From Merluccius polli (taxonomy: Eukaryota > Chordata > Actinopteri > Gadiformes > Merlucciidae): 64,000 nt of DNA. The stretch is taken from positions 108,501-172,500 of the forward strand of contig JAOPHQ010005720.1 of NCBI GenBank assembly GCA_030340625.1, given 5' to 3'. The stretch's first letter is position 1; the number at the start of each line of letters is the position of its first letter. Of the stretch, positions 10,753 through 59,103 are shown in pieces. Made by a program: the position numbers and the translations under genes. A model generated the notes under the pieces. The model saw nothing but the letters and a program-made list of their open reading frames with translations, was not told where the DNA came from and did not search any database.

Positions 10753-10990
10753 CACTGACCGGTGAGCAACAGCAGCTGCCGGTCGAACTCTGACCCTGTG
10801 TGCCGGTGCTGAGCGACCGACAAGGGGGGCCGAAAGATCATGTGCTTCAGGCACGCACCGGTGTCCTGCTGGTAGATGCGATGTTGGCTCCCTGTTTCCC
10901 CTGATCGTCCTCAAAGCTCTGCAAGACATAGATGTAATGGTGATGGCGGACGCCGTCGCGAGAGTCCACTGCAAACTGTGGTCCAAATAG
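10753..10990 (-). other. Unidentified coding-like patch, possible decayed exon
   Basis: The minus strand is GC-richer than its surroundings and reads in one frame as FAVDSRDGVRHHHYIYVLQ followed by SFEDDQGKQGAN, then in another frame as YQQDTGACLKHMIFRPP and SEFDRQLLLLTGQCLKEW. The frame change and a possible acceptor (TCTTGCAG) before SFEDD suggest either a real exon with a poor read or a pseudogene. I do not recognise the family. Confidence 0.25.
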
Positions 10991-11410
10991 TAAAGGGTTA
11001 GGGTGAATGATTAATAAAGGGAGGCCAGAGAGGGAGGCCATGCTTCAACTGAAAGTATTTGAAAGGCCTCATAAGGCCTTGATCAGAGGACATTAGTCAT
11101 AGGGGTATATGGCTGTTAAATTGCACATTTAATCCCGGGTCATACCATCTGCACTTCACAACTTTCAAGTCTATCCATGCTGAACCAAGCCTTTGTGATT
11201 TAGGGATCTAACCCTTCCCCATGCGGCGAACACAGACAGATAAAACACTGAGTAATAACAATAATAAACAGTTTTTTTTAGGACAGTCTGTATTAGTCCA
11301 AGTCAACTGTAGAAAGAAACACGCCATGATCATACCACCTACTTTCCCTTCCAAATACAAAAAATATTGTCTTTATTTTTTTCTCTGTTTTTCTTCTCTC
11401 TGCTCCTAGC

Positions 11411-11437
11411 CGGGGGGGGGGGGGGGGGGGGGGGGGG
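11411..11437. repeat. Poly-G tract upstream of lipocalin gene 1
   Basis: Run of about 27 G residues, about 60-90 bases upstream of the TATA box at 11499. Confidence 0.9.
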
Positions 11438-11498
11438 CGGTCATGCACTACAGAAGCCCTCCTCTTCTCATACAAGCCGAGGGCAACCTTATCTCTCG

Positions 11499-11506
11499 TA
11501 TATAAG
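11499..11506 (+). promoter_or_regulatory. TATA box of lipocalin gene 1
   Basis: TATATAAG lies 82 bases before the start codon at 11588. A start of transcription about 30 bases downstream would give a 5' leader of about 55 bases. Confidence 0.65.
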
Positions 11507-11587
11507 CCACCTCCTGAGCGCCTGAGCGCTACAGGAACGGCACTCCCCCCTTGCTGCATTGGTCCACCTCTCCTGTTTGCTCTCAAA

Positions 11588-11761
11588 ATGGCTCCTCAAC
11601 TGATCTTGGCTGCGCTGGCTCTCGTATGCCTCGGCGTCGCCTCTCAACCTGACTGCAGTGACTTGGTTAAACCCCTGACAGACTACAGTTCGGTGAGTTG
11701 TCCTGTGTGTTTTACATCCACATAAGAAATATTAACAGTTCTATGGTATAGTGTATAGTGT

Positions 11762-11809
<48 letters not shown>

Positions 11810-13006
11810 CTTGCATTGTTTAAATAGCATGCTCGTATAACAACAGAACTAGTCTCTTAGAAAACACAGGTCCTCATATAAGCAATGGTGGCATGAGATT
11901 TCTACATTAAATGGGAAAATGTGTTGTTTTTTTTCTCATCCGTCTAGTCTTTAGGGAAATGGATTTTCTACGCAGGGACGTCAAATACTGAGGAATCACT
12001 GGCGAAATTAAAGACCTTCACTTCTTCTTGGATTCGTTCGAAGCGCGTATCTGATGGTCGTCCCGAAGTCATGGAGTTTGCAGACAAAGTGTAAGGACTT
12101 GATCGTTACAAAATAACGCTATCTGCACGCAAAGTGTATTTATTGTGTATTTATACTTCTCTTTTTAAAAAGGTCTTATTCTAAGTATTCTAAATAATGC
12201 TATCTCTCTTTAGGAATGGAAAATGCGTTTATGTCGATGCAAACATCACCACCGTAGATGATCGGATCTTTATTGCCTGTAAGTATAATGTGCTGGCATC
12301 ACTTCCACATGCTCTTGCAATACCGTTGTAGGGTCTCTGACACGCATGTTGCATCTGGCTGCCTGTGTTCCCCCTCCATAGTTAACTATCAGAACCAAAC
12401 ACACGTCCATAATGGCCAGCACCTGGAGACCTGTCCCGACTGTCTCCTGTGGACAGACACCACCAAGACCCCCGGCTCAGTGGACACCAAAAATCTGTAT
12501 ATCTTCAGTAAGTTATTTGTAATTTGCTGTGCTGTATTTTCTGAAAGGGCATCCCTCGAACAATAAAATACAAATAAAAGGTTGAGTAACTGTGGTCTCG
12601 ATCCAGAATACACATCACCTTTGGATCAGTCAAACACCACAAAAACAATACCAACGGCCAAAAGCCAACCCAAGCAAACCTTTCCCAACTCTCTCCCCTG
12701 CACAGCCAGAACTGGGAACCTGACTCTGCCCCATCTGGAACTGGTCAAGCAGCAGGCCGCGTGTCTCAACTTCACCTTAGGCTTTCACAGGGGCAGCGCA
12801 GGTGAGACGTCCCTCGCCGTTCCCCTTCGTCTTGAGCAAACAAACATCACATTTTTTCTCCCCATTTTAACTCTGCCTTGTAGTTTGTGGAGTCCATAAC
12901 CAATAAACCGACTCCCTTCTCTAACTTAGTGACGACCTTTTCTCCCTGTGCTTCAGATCTGTGCCCGGAGCAGAAAGAAGAGAGCGCAGAGAAAGAAGAC
13001 GAATAG
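11588..13006 (+). CDS. Secreted lipocalin 1 (alpha-1-acid glycoprotein / TBT-binding / PSTBP-like)
   Basis: Six coding exons: 11588-11692, 11948-12090, 12214-12278, 12382-12507, 12706-12801, 12957-13006. Introns are GT-AG with phases 0,2,1,1,1, and the product is 194 residues. A signal peptide (MAPQLILAALALVCLGVASQ) precedes PDCSDLVKPL. Exon 2 gives the lipocalin G-x-W motif as GKW. Cysteines sit in PDC, GKC, TCPDC, AACL and LCPE, the pattern of the fish orosomucoid-like carriers that bind small hydrophobic ligands. Sequons: NIT, NQT, NLT, NFT. The C-terminus is short and acidic. AATAAA is at 13077-13082. It is the first of three tandem paralogues. Family assignment is from motifs and exon structure; the ligand is unknown. 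Confidence 0.88.
11763..11806. repeat. (TA)n microsatellite, intron 1 of lipocalin 1
   Basis: About 22 TA units between exons 1 and 2. Confidence 0.95.
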
Positions 13007-13076
13007 AAACCGCTTGTTCGAAGTCTGCAGAAGCTGTTGTTCTTTCTGAACTTTGTTTGATTCACACACAGAGAAG

Positions 13077-13082
13077 AATAAA
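13077..13082 (+). terminator. Polyadenylation signal of lipocalin 1
   Basis: AATAAA, 71 bases after the stop codon, in the expected position for this gene. Confidence 0.7.
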
Positions 13083-13408
13083 AAGAATGTACCCTTAAAG
13101 AAACTTTGCGTGATCATTGAGTGACTTTGCGTTGTCCGCGTCATCACACACACGGTGCGACTTCTCACGCGCTTCTCAAAGTCATGTCAGGGTTACTGAC
13201 ATGGAGATTTATCCTCATCCCAGTCTGAAAGGGACCCAAGTCCCAATGAGCTTCCAAGCCAGTTGACAACATGGTACAATGTGAACATAAATCAAAATGT
13301 TTATTTTCCATTCATGGTTCCTCAGGGACCAATTGTACTATGCAGAGAAGCACATAGAAAACAAAGAACTTAAAGGTTTCAATTGACCAATCCTGTTTGG
13401 TTCCCTTT

Positions 13409-13442
13409 CTATCATGTGTGTGTGTATGTGTGTTTGTGTGCG

Positions 13443-13520
<78 letters not shown>

Positions 13521-13530
13521 TGTGTGTCTG
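13409..13530. repeat. (GT)n microsatellite between lipocalins 1 and 2
   Basis: GT-rich run with a pure core from about 13446 to 13519. Confidence 0.95.
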
Positions 13531-13607
13531 TCAAGACAGGCTATTCACACACTGAAAAATGCTGGGCTCTTGTTATCGAGCCTTTCCCCAGATGGCTGGA
13601 CCTGCGA

Positions 13608-13614
13608 TATATAA
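13608..13614 (+). promoter_or_regulatory. Possible TATA box of lipocalin gene 2
   Basis: TATATAA in a stretch free of simple repeats, 374 bases before the start codon. If used, the 5' leader would contain the poly-G and (GT)n tracts at 13684-13830. No better TATA was seen closer to the start. Confidence 0.35.
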
Positions 13615-13683
13615 CCAGTGTTATGCAATGGGGGTGACACTGTCCATGCTGAGTGGAACTGAGGACAGGATGTCTTCAGTCAT

Positions 13684-13833
<150 letters not shown>

Positions 13834-13981
13834 GCATGCATGCATGCGCGTGCGTGCGCGTGTGTGCGTTTGGCCCGGCCCACTATTATGCAACACCTCC
13901 CCCTGGTGCCTTTGAGGAGGCGCTCCTTGGCAGCCGGGATCCCCCCACATTGCGGTCCCGCCACGCACTCCGACTCCAACC

Positions 13982-15776
<1,795 letters not shown>

Positions 15777-16104
15777 CCCCCCCACCACCACCACCCACAC
15801 ACCCCAACATGATATTTTAACAATAGTAACTATGAATAGCGACTGATAGACTACAGTATGACTTGTGAGAGCATGTCGGTAAGAATTGGAAAGGTAGATA
15901 CGGGATTTGAGTCGTTGCAAAGGGTAAAGGGTGCCGGAAATATCCTGTAGGTTTAGATCAGCTTTGCTAGTGTCGTGTAAAGACGAGGTAGTGGCCGCTG
16001 ACCGGCACGTTGGGAGAACTTAAAAATGTGAATGCAGTAGTTCTATGTCGAGAAAGATGTATGACTTCCGTGTATAAATGAAAGATCATTACAGATGTAC
16101 ATTA

Positions 16105-16110
16105 AATAAA
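16105..16110 (+). terminator. Polyadenylation signal of lipocalin 2
   Basis: AATAAA about 330 bases after the stop codon, with no earlier AATAAA seen. Confidence 0.6.
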
Positions 16111-16579
16111 GGAACATTGAATCCCCAAATATGTTTGTTGCCATTTTAAATAGTCTTTTTTAAAAATTATTACAGTGTTGTAAATATGCATTTGAATGAC
16201 TAAAGATGCATGGGTTAGATTTGAGGCCGTTTGTTCTGGCTCATGCTGGAGGTCTAACTCTCCGCGCCGAAGCTCTCAGCAGAGAGACGGCTGCCCGGCA
16301 ATGTCGACGTTAACAGCGATGGGACAAAGAGAGAGGTGGTCAAGCTGCGCTAATGTCGTCCCCGCCTCAACACAAAAGGGGTCTGCAAACTTCCCGGCAA
16401 AGCTGCAGCGGCTGGCTTTGTGGTGCCTCCCAGACTACAACTAAAGCCAGGGCAACGGGCCCAAGTTCTTAACCAGGGCGAGAGCAAGAAGCTATGGCCG
16501 CCAAACCCTGGTCTCCCCGAGGAAGCTATTCAGCGGAGTGAAAGAAATCTTTTTTCTTTGTGTTTGTTTCTTCAAGGGC

Positions 16580-16586
16580 TATAAAA
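16580..16586 (+). promoter_or_regulatory. Possible TATA box of lipocalin gene 3
   Basis: TATAAAA in GGGCTATAAAATG, 455 bases before the start codon. The space between holds (CTC)n tracts, so a short untranslated leader is unlikely from this box. Low confidence. Confidence 0.3.
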
Positions 16587-16668
16587 TGTCTTCCCCTTTC
16601 TATTCCTTGTCCACCTCACCACCGCCCGCCTCTTAATCCCCCTCCTCTTCATCACCCTCCTCTTCCTC

Positions 16669-16845
16669 ATCACAGTCCTCCTCCTCCTCCTCCTCCTCCT
16701 CCTCCTCCTCCTCCTCACCACCACCACCGCCCCACTCATTGCCCTTTTCCTCCTCATCACAGCCCTCCACTCCTCAACTCCTCCCTCCCCTCCTCCTCAC
16801 AGCCCTCCTCCTCCTCCTCCTCCTCCTCCTCCTCCTCCTCCTCGT
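16669..16845. repeat. (CTC)n trinucleotide tracts upstream of lipocalin 3
   Basis: Two CTC arrays (about 16669-16713 and 16803-16843) in a long pyrimidine-rich stretch. Confidence 0.9.
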
Positions 16846-17034
16846 GCAGCAACTGAACTTTCTAAACCTCCAAACCTCGAAAGTCTAAAGTGAAAAAAAG
16901 AAAAGAGGGAGAAAAAAAAAAAAAAGGAAACCGGTCCAGAGGTTGTTCATCTCTGCTGGGACTGTGCAGCAGCGCTCCCTGCTCTGGTGGGCTCCTCTTC
17001 CTCTCCACTCATCACTTCATCCCTCCAGCTGAAG

Positions 17035-18567
17035 ATGGATGTATGCGTTGCCGTGTTGCTCTTGGCGCTCGCACCCCTAGGTGCCGCATCCGCACCCGAC
17101 TGTGAGGACTTGGTCAAACCCTTTATACCAGAGGACTCCAATCTGGTAAGTGGTGCTTTCAAAAAATAATTAAAAAAACGAAACTTTTACTGATGCAAAT
17201 GGAAGTTGAAAAACTTGAAATTTGATCCACAATTGATTTTGATTTTTTTTTTTTTTTTTTACAGTTCCATAATAACCATATGTTGATTTACATGCAGGTG
17301 TTTGGCAAATGGGTGTATGTGATGGGGTCAGGGGACCCTATGCCTTACCGCAAGGCTCTGGACGCTATGAAAAGCTCCTGGATAGAGCTGTCTCCCACGC
17401 AGGACAGCCAGCTGGTCACACTACGATGGGGCGATCACTGCTAGTAAGTGTTGGCACATTATTATTATTACTAGTTTCATTCAAAATATAGAAACATTTG
17501 AAATAGTATGATTGAAATGTAAGTGGCATGCATCTGAAAATAACAATCAGTGAATTTCCTTTTTTTTTTTTTTTTTTACATTTTAATGTCATTTCTTTCA
17601 CAAATGTTTGTTGAAATTGCATCCTGCGTTTTATTTTCTCCCTCAAATTTTGATGTGCCACTTGGGACCTTTCAGCAATCGCTGCATCTATGGGGAGGTG
17701 AATGGCACAGTCTCAGGAGTTGCGACCACATTTCGCAGTAAGAAGTCTATAAAAGCACACTACTATAACAGAATACCTCGCTTAAGAGTACACACCAACC
17801 AGGAATACTACTAGAATACATTTGAATGATCAATGGGATCAAATCCATCTGTTGTGTTGTTTCCAAAGAGAATCTGTCCAACCACAAAGGGCACATCCTC
17901 CACACATGCTCCGACTGTCTGCTGTGGACCGACACCTTCAGGAATGGGGACGCAACTGGAAGATTCATCATGCAGTTCAGTAAGTCCTCATCACGGTCAA
18001 ATCTCACAAGATTTTTAAGAATGATCATGAACTCACAAATATCAGTATCGATTCCTGATGTCCTTATAGGCTATTTTAAATAACACCTGCATTGCTTTTG
18101 TTGTTTTTCTTTTTTCTTTTTAGCAAGGACGGGTAAAATTGATCCCAAGGACGTTGACCTTTTCAAGAAACAGGTCCAATGTTTGAACTTTCCCGAAAAT
18201 TACCACAGCTATGACGGCAAAACAGGTCAGTTGCCTTCATGTCCTCCTCTCCTCTTCCTATTGTATTAAAGTGTGGTTGTGGTTGGTGAGAATCCCTTGA
18301 TCACAACCCAAGTGGCAGACCTTATTTCACATGTAACCACCAGGTGGTAATGTTGTACAGGGAGATGACAGACATTAAGCCGGTAAACAATTAGTTGACA
18401 GAGCTATTCCTGAAGTAGTGATGTAGTCTACTGTACGCCTTCAGGAAATGCCAGCGGAATAAACATCCTGTCTGATACTGAATGCCGTTGGCATGCGACA
18501 CATAATGTTTCCAAAAATGTCCTCTTTTTTTCCAGAGCTGTGCAAAGACAAGGAGAGCACGAACTAA
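17035..18567 (+). CDS. Secreted lipocalin 3 (alpha-1-acid glycoprotein / TBT-binding / PSTBP-like)
   Basis: Six coding exons: 17035-17145, 17298-17443, 17676-17737, 17869-17979, 18124-18225, 18536-18567, phases 0,2,1,1,1, product 187 residues. Signal peptide MDVCVAVLLLALAPLGAASA, then PDCEDLVKPF. Exon 2 opens with VFGKW, the lipocalin G-x-W. TCSDCLLWTDT in exon 4 is closer to gene 1 (TCPDCLLWTDT) than to gene 2. Exon 5 begins TRTGKIDPKD. Sequons: NGT, NLS. The tail is short (ELCKDKESTN), without the acidic extension of gene 2. AATAAA is at 18720-18725. Same tandem family; ligand unknown. Confidence 0.88.
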
Positions 18568-18719
18568 GCAAGGCCTGAATGGAGATATGTCGTTAATACT
18601 AGTACACTAACAAGCACACAAAGAAGTAAAGTAAAAGTATATTTGCTTTGCTTTAATTGTCCACCAAATAATACTGTATGACGATCTCAAGCCCTAATTA
18701 CCAGACTAATCAACAACAG

Positions 18720-18725
18720 AATAAA
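18720..18725 (+). terminator. Polyadenylation signal of lipocalin 3
   Basis: AATAAA about 150 bases after the stop codon. Confidence 0.6.
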
Positions 18726-19157
18726 AATATATAACTGACAACTTTACTGCGTGTATATCCTTTCAAAATGAAAATCATAGGCCTATTGTACACAGGTTTC
18801 CCTTTCTACAGATTGGTAAATAGATAAATAATAGTTTGCTAAAGTTGTTGTAATGTGGTCTTGTTATAAACTGCCAGAGGTTATAAAATATATGTCTAAA
18901 ATGCTAAAAAAAAGAAGTAAAAACCCCCTGATGAGTGCAAATAACTACAGCGACTACAGGTACTGGATGTTTCTTTCCGCACTGTACTTCAGAGAGTGTT
19001 AGCAGCCGATCATTTCCTTAAAGCTGACATATTTCTTCGTTATCATGTCGCCGACACGCAGCTCTGCTCCGACGCCTGCCGCCGTTCCCTTGAAAAAACA
19101 GCTTCTCCTCCTTCCTCCCATCTCCATACGTCACTCCCGGCCCCTGTGTCCATCGCC

Positions 19158-20446
19158 TCAGGAGATCAGCTTCCTGTAAAGGCCCCTGTCTCCTTCCTGT
19201 ACGGCCGTCTTTTGCAGGCCCTCCATCTGGTTGACCTTGGTGCTGTGGGTCAGCTTGCTGCTGCCGCTGCTGGCCGAGCGCGAGGAGCCCGCCGCCGCCG
19301 CCGCCGCTCCGCCCAGGCCCTTGCACGTCAGCAGCGCCACCACCTGCTTCTGGCACTGCGACGACCCGAAGTAGTAGATGAGCGGGTCCAGGCAGCAGCT
19401 GAGGGTGCCGGCGCACATGGACAGCAGGTAGGCCCGGTAGGACGCGTCGGCGCCGGCGTTCCCGTGCGCCAGCTGGCCGTAGTGGACCATCATGAGGATG
19501 TTGGAGGGCGCGAAGCAGACCACGAACACCACCAGCACCGCCACCGCCATCACCACCGCCCGCGTCTTCCTGGCGCGGTTCTGCACGTTGGCGGCGGCCA
19601 GCGCCCGGACGATGCGCGCGTAGCACGCCACGTTGAGGACGAGCGGCAGGAAGAAGAAGAGCGCCGCGTAGACAGGGAAGAAGAAGCGGTAGTAGGCCTG
19701 CAGCCGCTCCGAGTCCTGCACGTCGTGGCAGGTGGTGACGCCCAGGTCCGGCAGGTGGACCGTCTGCCCCGAGAGGAGCAGGGGGGCGACGCCGCCCGCC
19801 GCCAGCAGCCACATGGCGGCGCACACGGCGTACGCCATCTTGGGCCTGCGCCACGCCAGGGCGTTCATGGGGTAGACCACCGCCACGAAGCGGTCCAGGC
19901 TGATGCAGGTCATGAGGAGGACGGAGCAGTACATGTCGCAGTAGAAGGCCGCCGTCACCAGCCTGCACAGGAAGCCGCCGAACACCCAGTCGTTGCCGCG
20001 GTAATGGTAGGCGATCTTCAGGGGAAGCACCAGGACGAAGAGGAGGTCGGCGCAGGCCAGGTTCAGCATGTAGATCACCGCCGGCTTCTTCTGACGGATG
20101 CGGCGCAGGAACATGACCACGGCGGCGAGGTTGAGGGGCACGCTGACCACGAACACCAGCGTGTACACGGTGGGGACCAGCACCGTCGACAGGCGCCCCT
20201 GGAGGAAGTCCTTGGCCTCGGGGGAGACCCTGTAGCGTCTCTTCGGAGGGTGGCTGAGGTTATGCTTTGCCACCGGATGATGCGGCTGCTCCATCCCCGA
20301 GCCGGAGCCCGCAGCAGCGGCGTCCTCGTCCACGCCGTCCAGCAGGTCAAAGGTGGGCTCGTCCAGCAGGTCAAAGGTGGGCTCGTCTGGGACCGTTACA
20401 TAGTGGCCCGCGAAGGTCCTCAGCAGGGGGCCAGAGCCTACAGGGC

Positions 20447-20490
<44 letters not shown>

Positions 20491-20724
20491 ATCATGTACC
20501 ACTTGGTTTCATTATGGAGGTTACAACTTTTGTACACACGCAAACACTACTGGTGGAAAGAGAAACCCCCCCCACGTTCATTAAAATGCTAATTGATAAA
20601 TTGGACCATCATATTGGACCATACTTGAAACAGAAACCGACGGAGGGAACTTACCGTTGTAATGAATAAAGGCGGAGCTCTGCAGAAAAAATAACGCAAA
20701 TATCGCCATCGTCGGGGCAACCAT
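19158..20724 (-). CDS. f2r: Proteinase-activated receptor 1 (thrombin receptor)
   Basis: Two exons (20724-20655 and 20437-19158) give 449 residues. Exon 1 is a signal peptide (MVAPTMAIFALFFLQSSA), the usual PAR gene layout. The N-terminus carries a possible protease site LLR/TFAGHY (after Arg30) and then acidic-aromatic DEPTFDLL twice (41-56), resembling the hirudin-like thrombin exosite segment. Seven membrane spans follow, with LNLACADLLFV, SLDRFVAVVYPM, the PAR signature TTCHDV in the second outer loop, and LDPLIYYFGSS. The end YRKLIS resembles the mammalian PAR1 end, favouring f2r over f2rl1. In cells it is a G-protein-coupled receptor activated by cleavage. The 217-base intron contains a (CA)n tract. 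The G+C content is high. Confidence 0.9.
20340..20387 (-). repeat. Perfect 24-bp tandem duplication inside the PAR1 exosite-like segment
   Basis: The units 20340-20363 and 20364-20387 are identical, and each encodes DEPTFDLL (with flanking Asp). It is in frame, so the acidic-aromatic motif is present twice. Confidence 0.95.
20447..20488. repeat. (CA)n microsatellite in the f2r intron
   Basis: About 20 CA units, ending about 10 bases from the exon 2 acceptor on the minus strand. Confidence 0.95.
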
Positions 20725-21047
20725 GCTTTCTTTTTTATTTTTCCCTACTTTAAACGAAACGATAAAGGACGGAACGACACACAGCAGCGAACCGGACCGG
20801 ACCGCTGCCTCCCAGCCAGAGAGATACCGATGGGACTACTGAACCGCGTTTCGGGGAATGGTGCGCCTCCGCGCCCGGCCACGCCCCCTCCGTGACGTCA
20901 CAGAGTCGCGAAGTTTATTTATTTTTTTAATCTCACCTTTATTTGACCGGTTTTTTTCTTTTACAAAAAAAAAAAACCCGTCACGACACAATAAAAACAG
21001 CACAACACATTTCAGCGGGAGTATAACAGATGAGGGGGGGGGTCCAA

Positions 21048-21376
21048 GGGGGGGGGGGGGGGGGGGGGGGTAGTTCTCAGTAAACCCATTTACAGGCTCC
21101 TGATGAAAGCCTTCAGAAACATTTGTAGGTCTAAGTCACTTCATCACGTGGAGGTCAGTCTGGAGACTCAGGTCCAAGGGTGGGATCAAGTCCCTTCATC
21201 AGGTGGAGGTCAGTCTGGAGACTCAGGTCCAAGGGGGGGATCAAGTCCCTTCATCAAGTGGAGGTCAGTCTGGAGACTCAGGTCCAAGGGGGGGGGGGGG
21301 GGGGGGGGGGGGGGATCAAGTCCCTTCATCAGGTGGAGGTCAGTCTGGAGACTCAGGTGGAGAGGTCAGTCTGGAG
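21048..21376. repeat. Minisatellite with about 55-bp units and poly-G runs
   Basis: Units of the form TCAAGTCCCTTCATCAGG-TGGAGGTCAGTCTGGAGACTCAGGTCCAAGGGGGGA occur about four times from 21131 to 21376, with the G run expanding (to about 28 G at 21287-21314). Another long G run precedes the array (21048-21070). Confidence 0.9.
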
Positions 21377-22262
21377 ACTCACGTCACTCACGATAGGTGG
21401 ATCCACGTGTCGGTGAAAGGCCGAGAAGACCTTGGTGAAGACCAATCTGCAGGTGCCGCGTCCTCCATCCGCACACCTGGCGTCACAACATGTTGCCGTA
21501 AATCGATGACTGCCGTAAAAAGTTGTACAGTTAAAGTAAAGGCTTGATTTATAAAAGGAAAATGTTATGATGCTCATAAAGAAGATAAGAGACACACGTA
21601 TAGACATTTGTAATTTATTAGCACCTCAGTAATTACTTTATATTAGAGAAATATTTTATTTGACACTTCTACTTCACTTTGTCTTCCTATATAATCATTT
21701 CATAGTACATAGGTTTTTAATTTAAAAAAAAGTTAGTTTTTAAAAATGACCGATGTGTATTTTCTGAATTAATTAAATTAATTAATTAATTAAAAGGCAC
21801 TGGTAAACTACTGAACATCAGTGGTCAATGCAGACCAACTTTCAGGTCCAAACTGAAGATTCAATGTCTACTTAAAATTTTTCTTTACACAAGATGTTTT
21901 TCAGAATAGCTTAACATATAAAACATTAATAGCCTACCATTGTAGGTCTACTCTTTAAAATACATATTCCATTTACAATCACCCTTTGGGGACAAAAAAA
22001 AGCAACAGAATACAAACAAACATAAGAAATGTAATTAAACAATGCAATAAACTAATTAAAATTGAATTTTGGTTTAAAGTGAATAAGCCAAATCGGGGTG
22101 AAGCACAACAGCTGTAGAGTTCACCAGTCTAACATTGCTGCACTTCCATGTGAAACATATCAGACTCAACACTTCACAACACATTCACTCTCCGCTCCAC
22201 TGTCAGAAGGCACATTTCATATTTTTACATAATTTCATATTTATTGTATTTTTTGTCTCCCC

Positions 22263-57831
<35,569 letters not shown>

Positions 57832-58130
57832 CCTGCACAGCTTCCTCCTCCGCCGCCTGCACAGACAGACTGGTGGCAACTAGCGAGACCGGGTTCGGGT
57901 CCAGGTCCAGGTCTAGGTCTCGGACTCTGTGGGTCTCGGAGGGTCCCAGCTCAAAAAAAAAGAAAAAAAGGGGGGTCCAGGAGTGATCAGGGGACGGGTC
58001 TGCGGAAATGTGTACCCATAGCGGCGCCGCTGTACGTTTTAACTCCGCGCCGCTGCGCCCTGGAGGCGGCGGCGCGCTGCGCCCTGGCGCCCTCTGGTGG
58101 CGGTGCGCCTGCACTGCAAGTTTCTTTCTT
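57832..58130 (-). promoter_or_regulatory. GC-rich iqgap2 promoter region
   Basis: The 300 bases before the start codon are GC- and CpG-rich (for example GCGGCGCCGCTG and GGCGGCGGCGCGCTGCGCCC) in an otherwise AT-rich area, as expected of a CpG-island promoter. No TATA box was seen. Confidence 0.45.
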
Positions 58131-59057
58131 TTTTTTTTTTTTTTTATCACTTTCCTCGATGGAAATGTTAATTTAAAAAAAAACCCTATAATGACAACGT
58201 CGTTTATAGTTATGGTTTGGCAAGGTACCCGTTGGCCCAACGCAAAAATGCTGATGTTAAAGTTGTTATTGCGTTCGTTTCAAATTAGACATTTCCTGTA
58301 TTTCCAGTAGCGGCCGCTAGGTGGGAGCATCAATCTGTATGTATTTATTTTTGCACAAAAAAAACAAATAGCTGCAGTGAATGCATTTTTATCCTAGATT
58401 ATACATTAAAGTGTATGTTTGCGTTATTGCATGTGTTACATGTATAGCGTGTTTGCATAACAGCAAAAACATTTGCAAATCATTTAATTTAATTTTGACG
58501 ATTGTTACTCAGATCATTTCCAGCCATAAAATGATGCATCACATGAATTGCTTGTGAACAGTTTTGAATTTTATTTATTCATTAGTATATCAAGTAGTCA
58601 TCTGTAATCTCTGCTTGCTTTCCCATTTATATTTGTATTCACATAGCAACACATGGATAATAAATCCTTCATATTTCATATTTATACCCTTGACATACAG
58701 CCACTTCCACCCACCGTCTTGTCTTTCACAACAACTTAATAACCTTAATCGTCACACGTCTTTGTTGACTTGCATAAAATGGGGAAAATAACTTACAAGT
58801 GTGATACATTCACATTTCCTTCCTCTCACAACATCAATCGACACAGTATGCCATTATCGTCTGCCTGGAGAATTTACAATACGAAACACAAGGTTAAGCA
58901 CAAAAGAAGAGACGTTTCTTTCTACATCCATGCAAATTTGTACATACACAGGCTTGAGAAGAAATGAAGCTCGGAGACATGGACACACGGAGATGTACAA
59001 CAACAGACAGTATTACAGACCATTTGCTTGGGCCAAGCATGATGTTGCATGTTGGAT

Positions 59058-59103
<46 letters not shown>

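Noticed and set aside
16196..16444. 82-codon frame between lipocalins 2 and 3, considered as a fourth lipocalin
   Set aside because: It lacks the signal peptide, the PDC and GKW motifs and any matching exon boundary.
18996..20669. 557-codon plus-strand open frame
   Set aside because: It is the antisense of the GC-rich f2r exon; it has no domain, and the opposite strand encodes a clear receptor.
21131..21376. Regular repeat that might suggest a CRISPR array
   Set aside because: Repeats are tandem with no unique spacers, in a vertebrate genome; it is a minisatellite.
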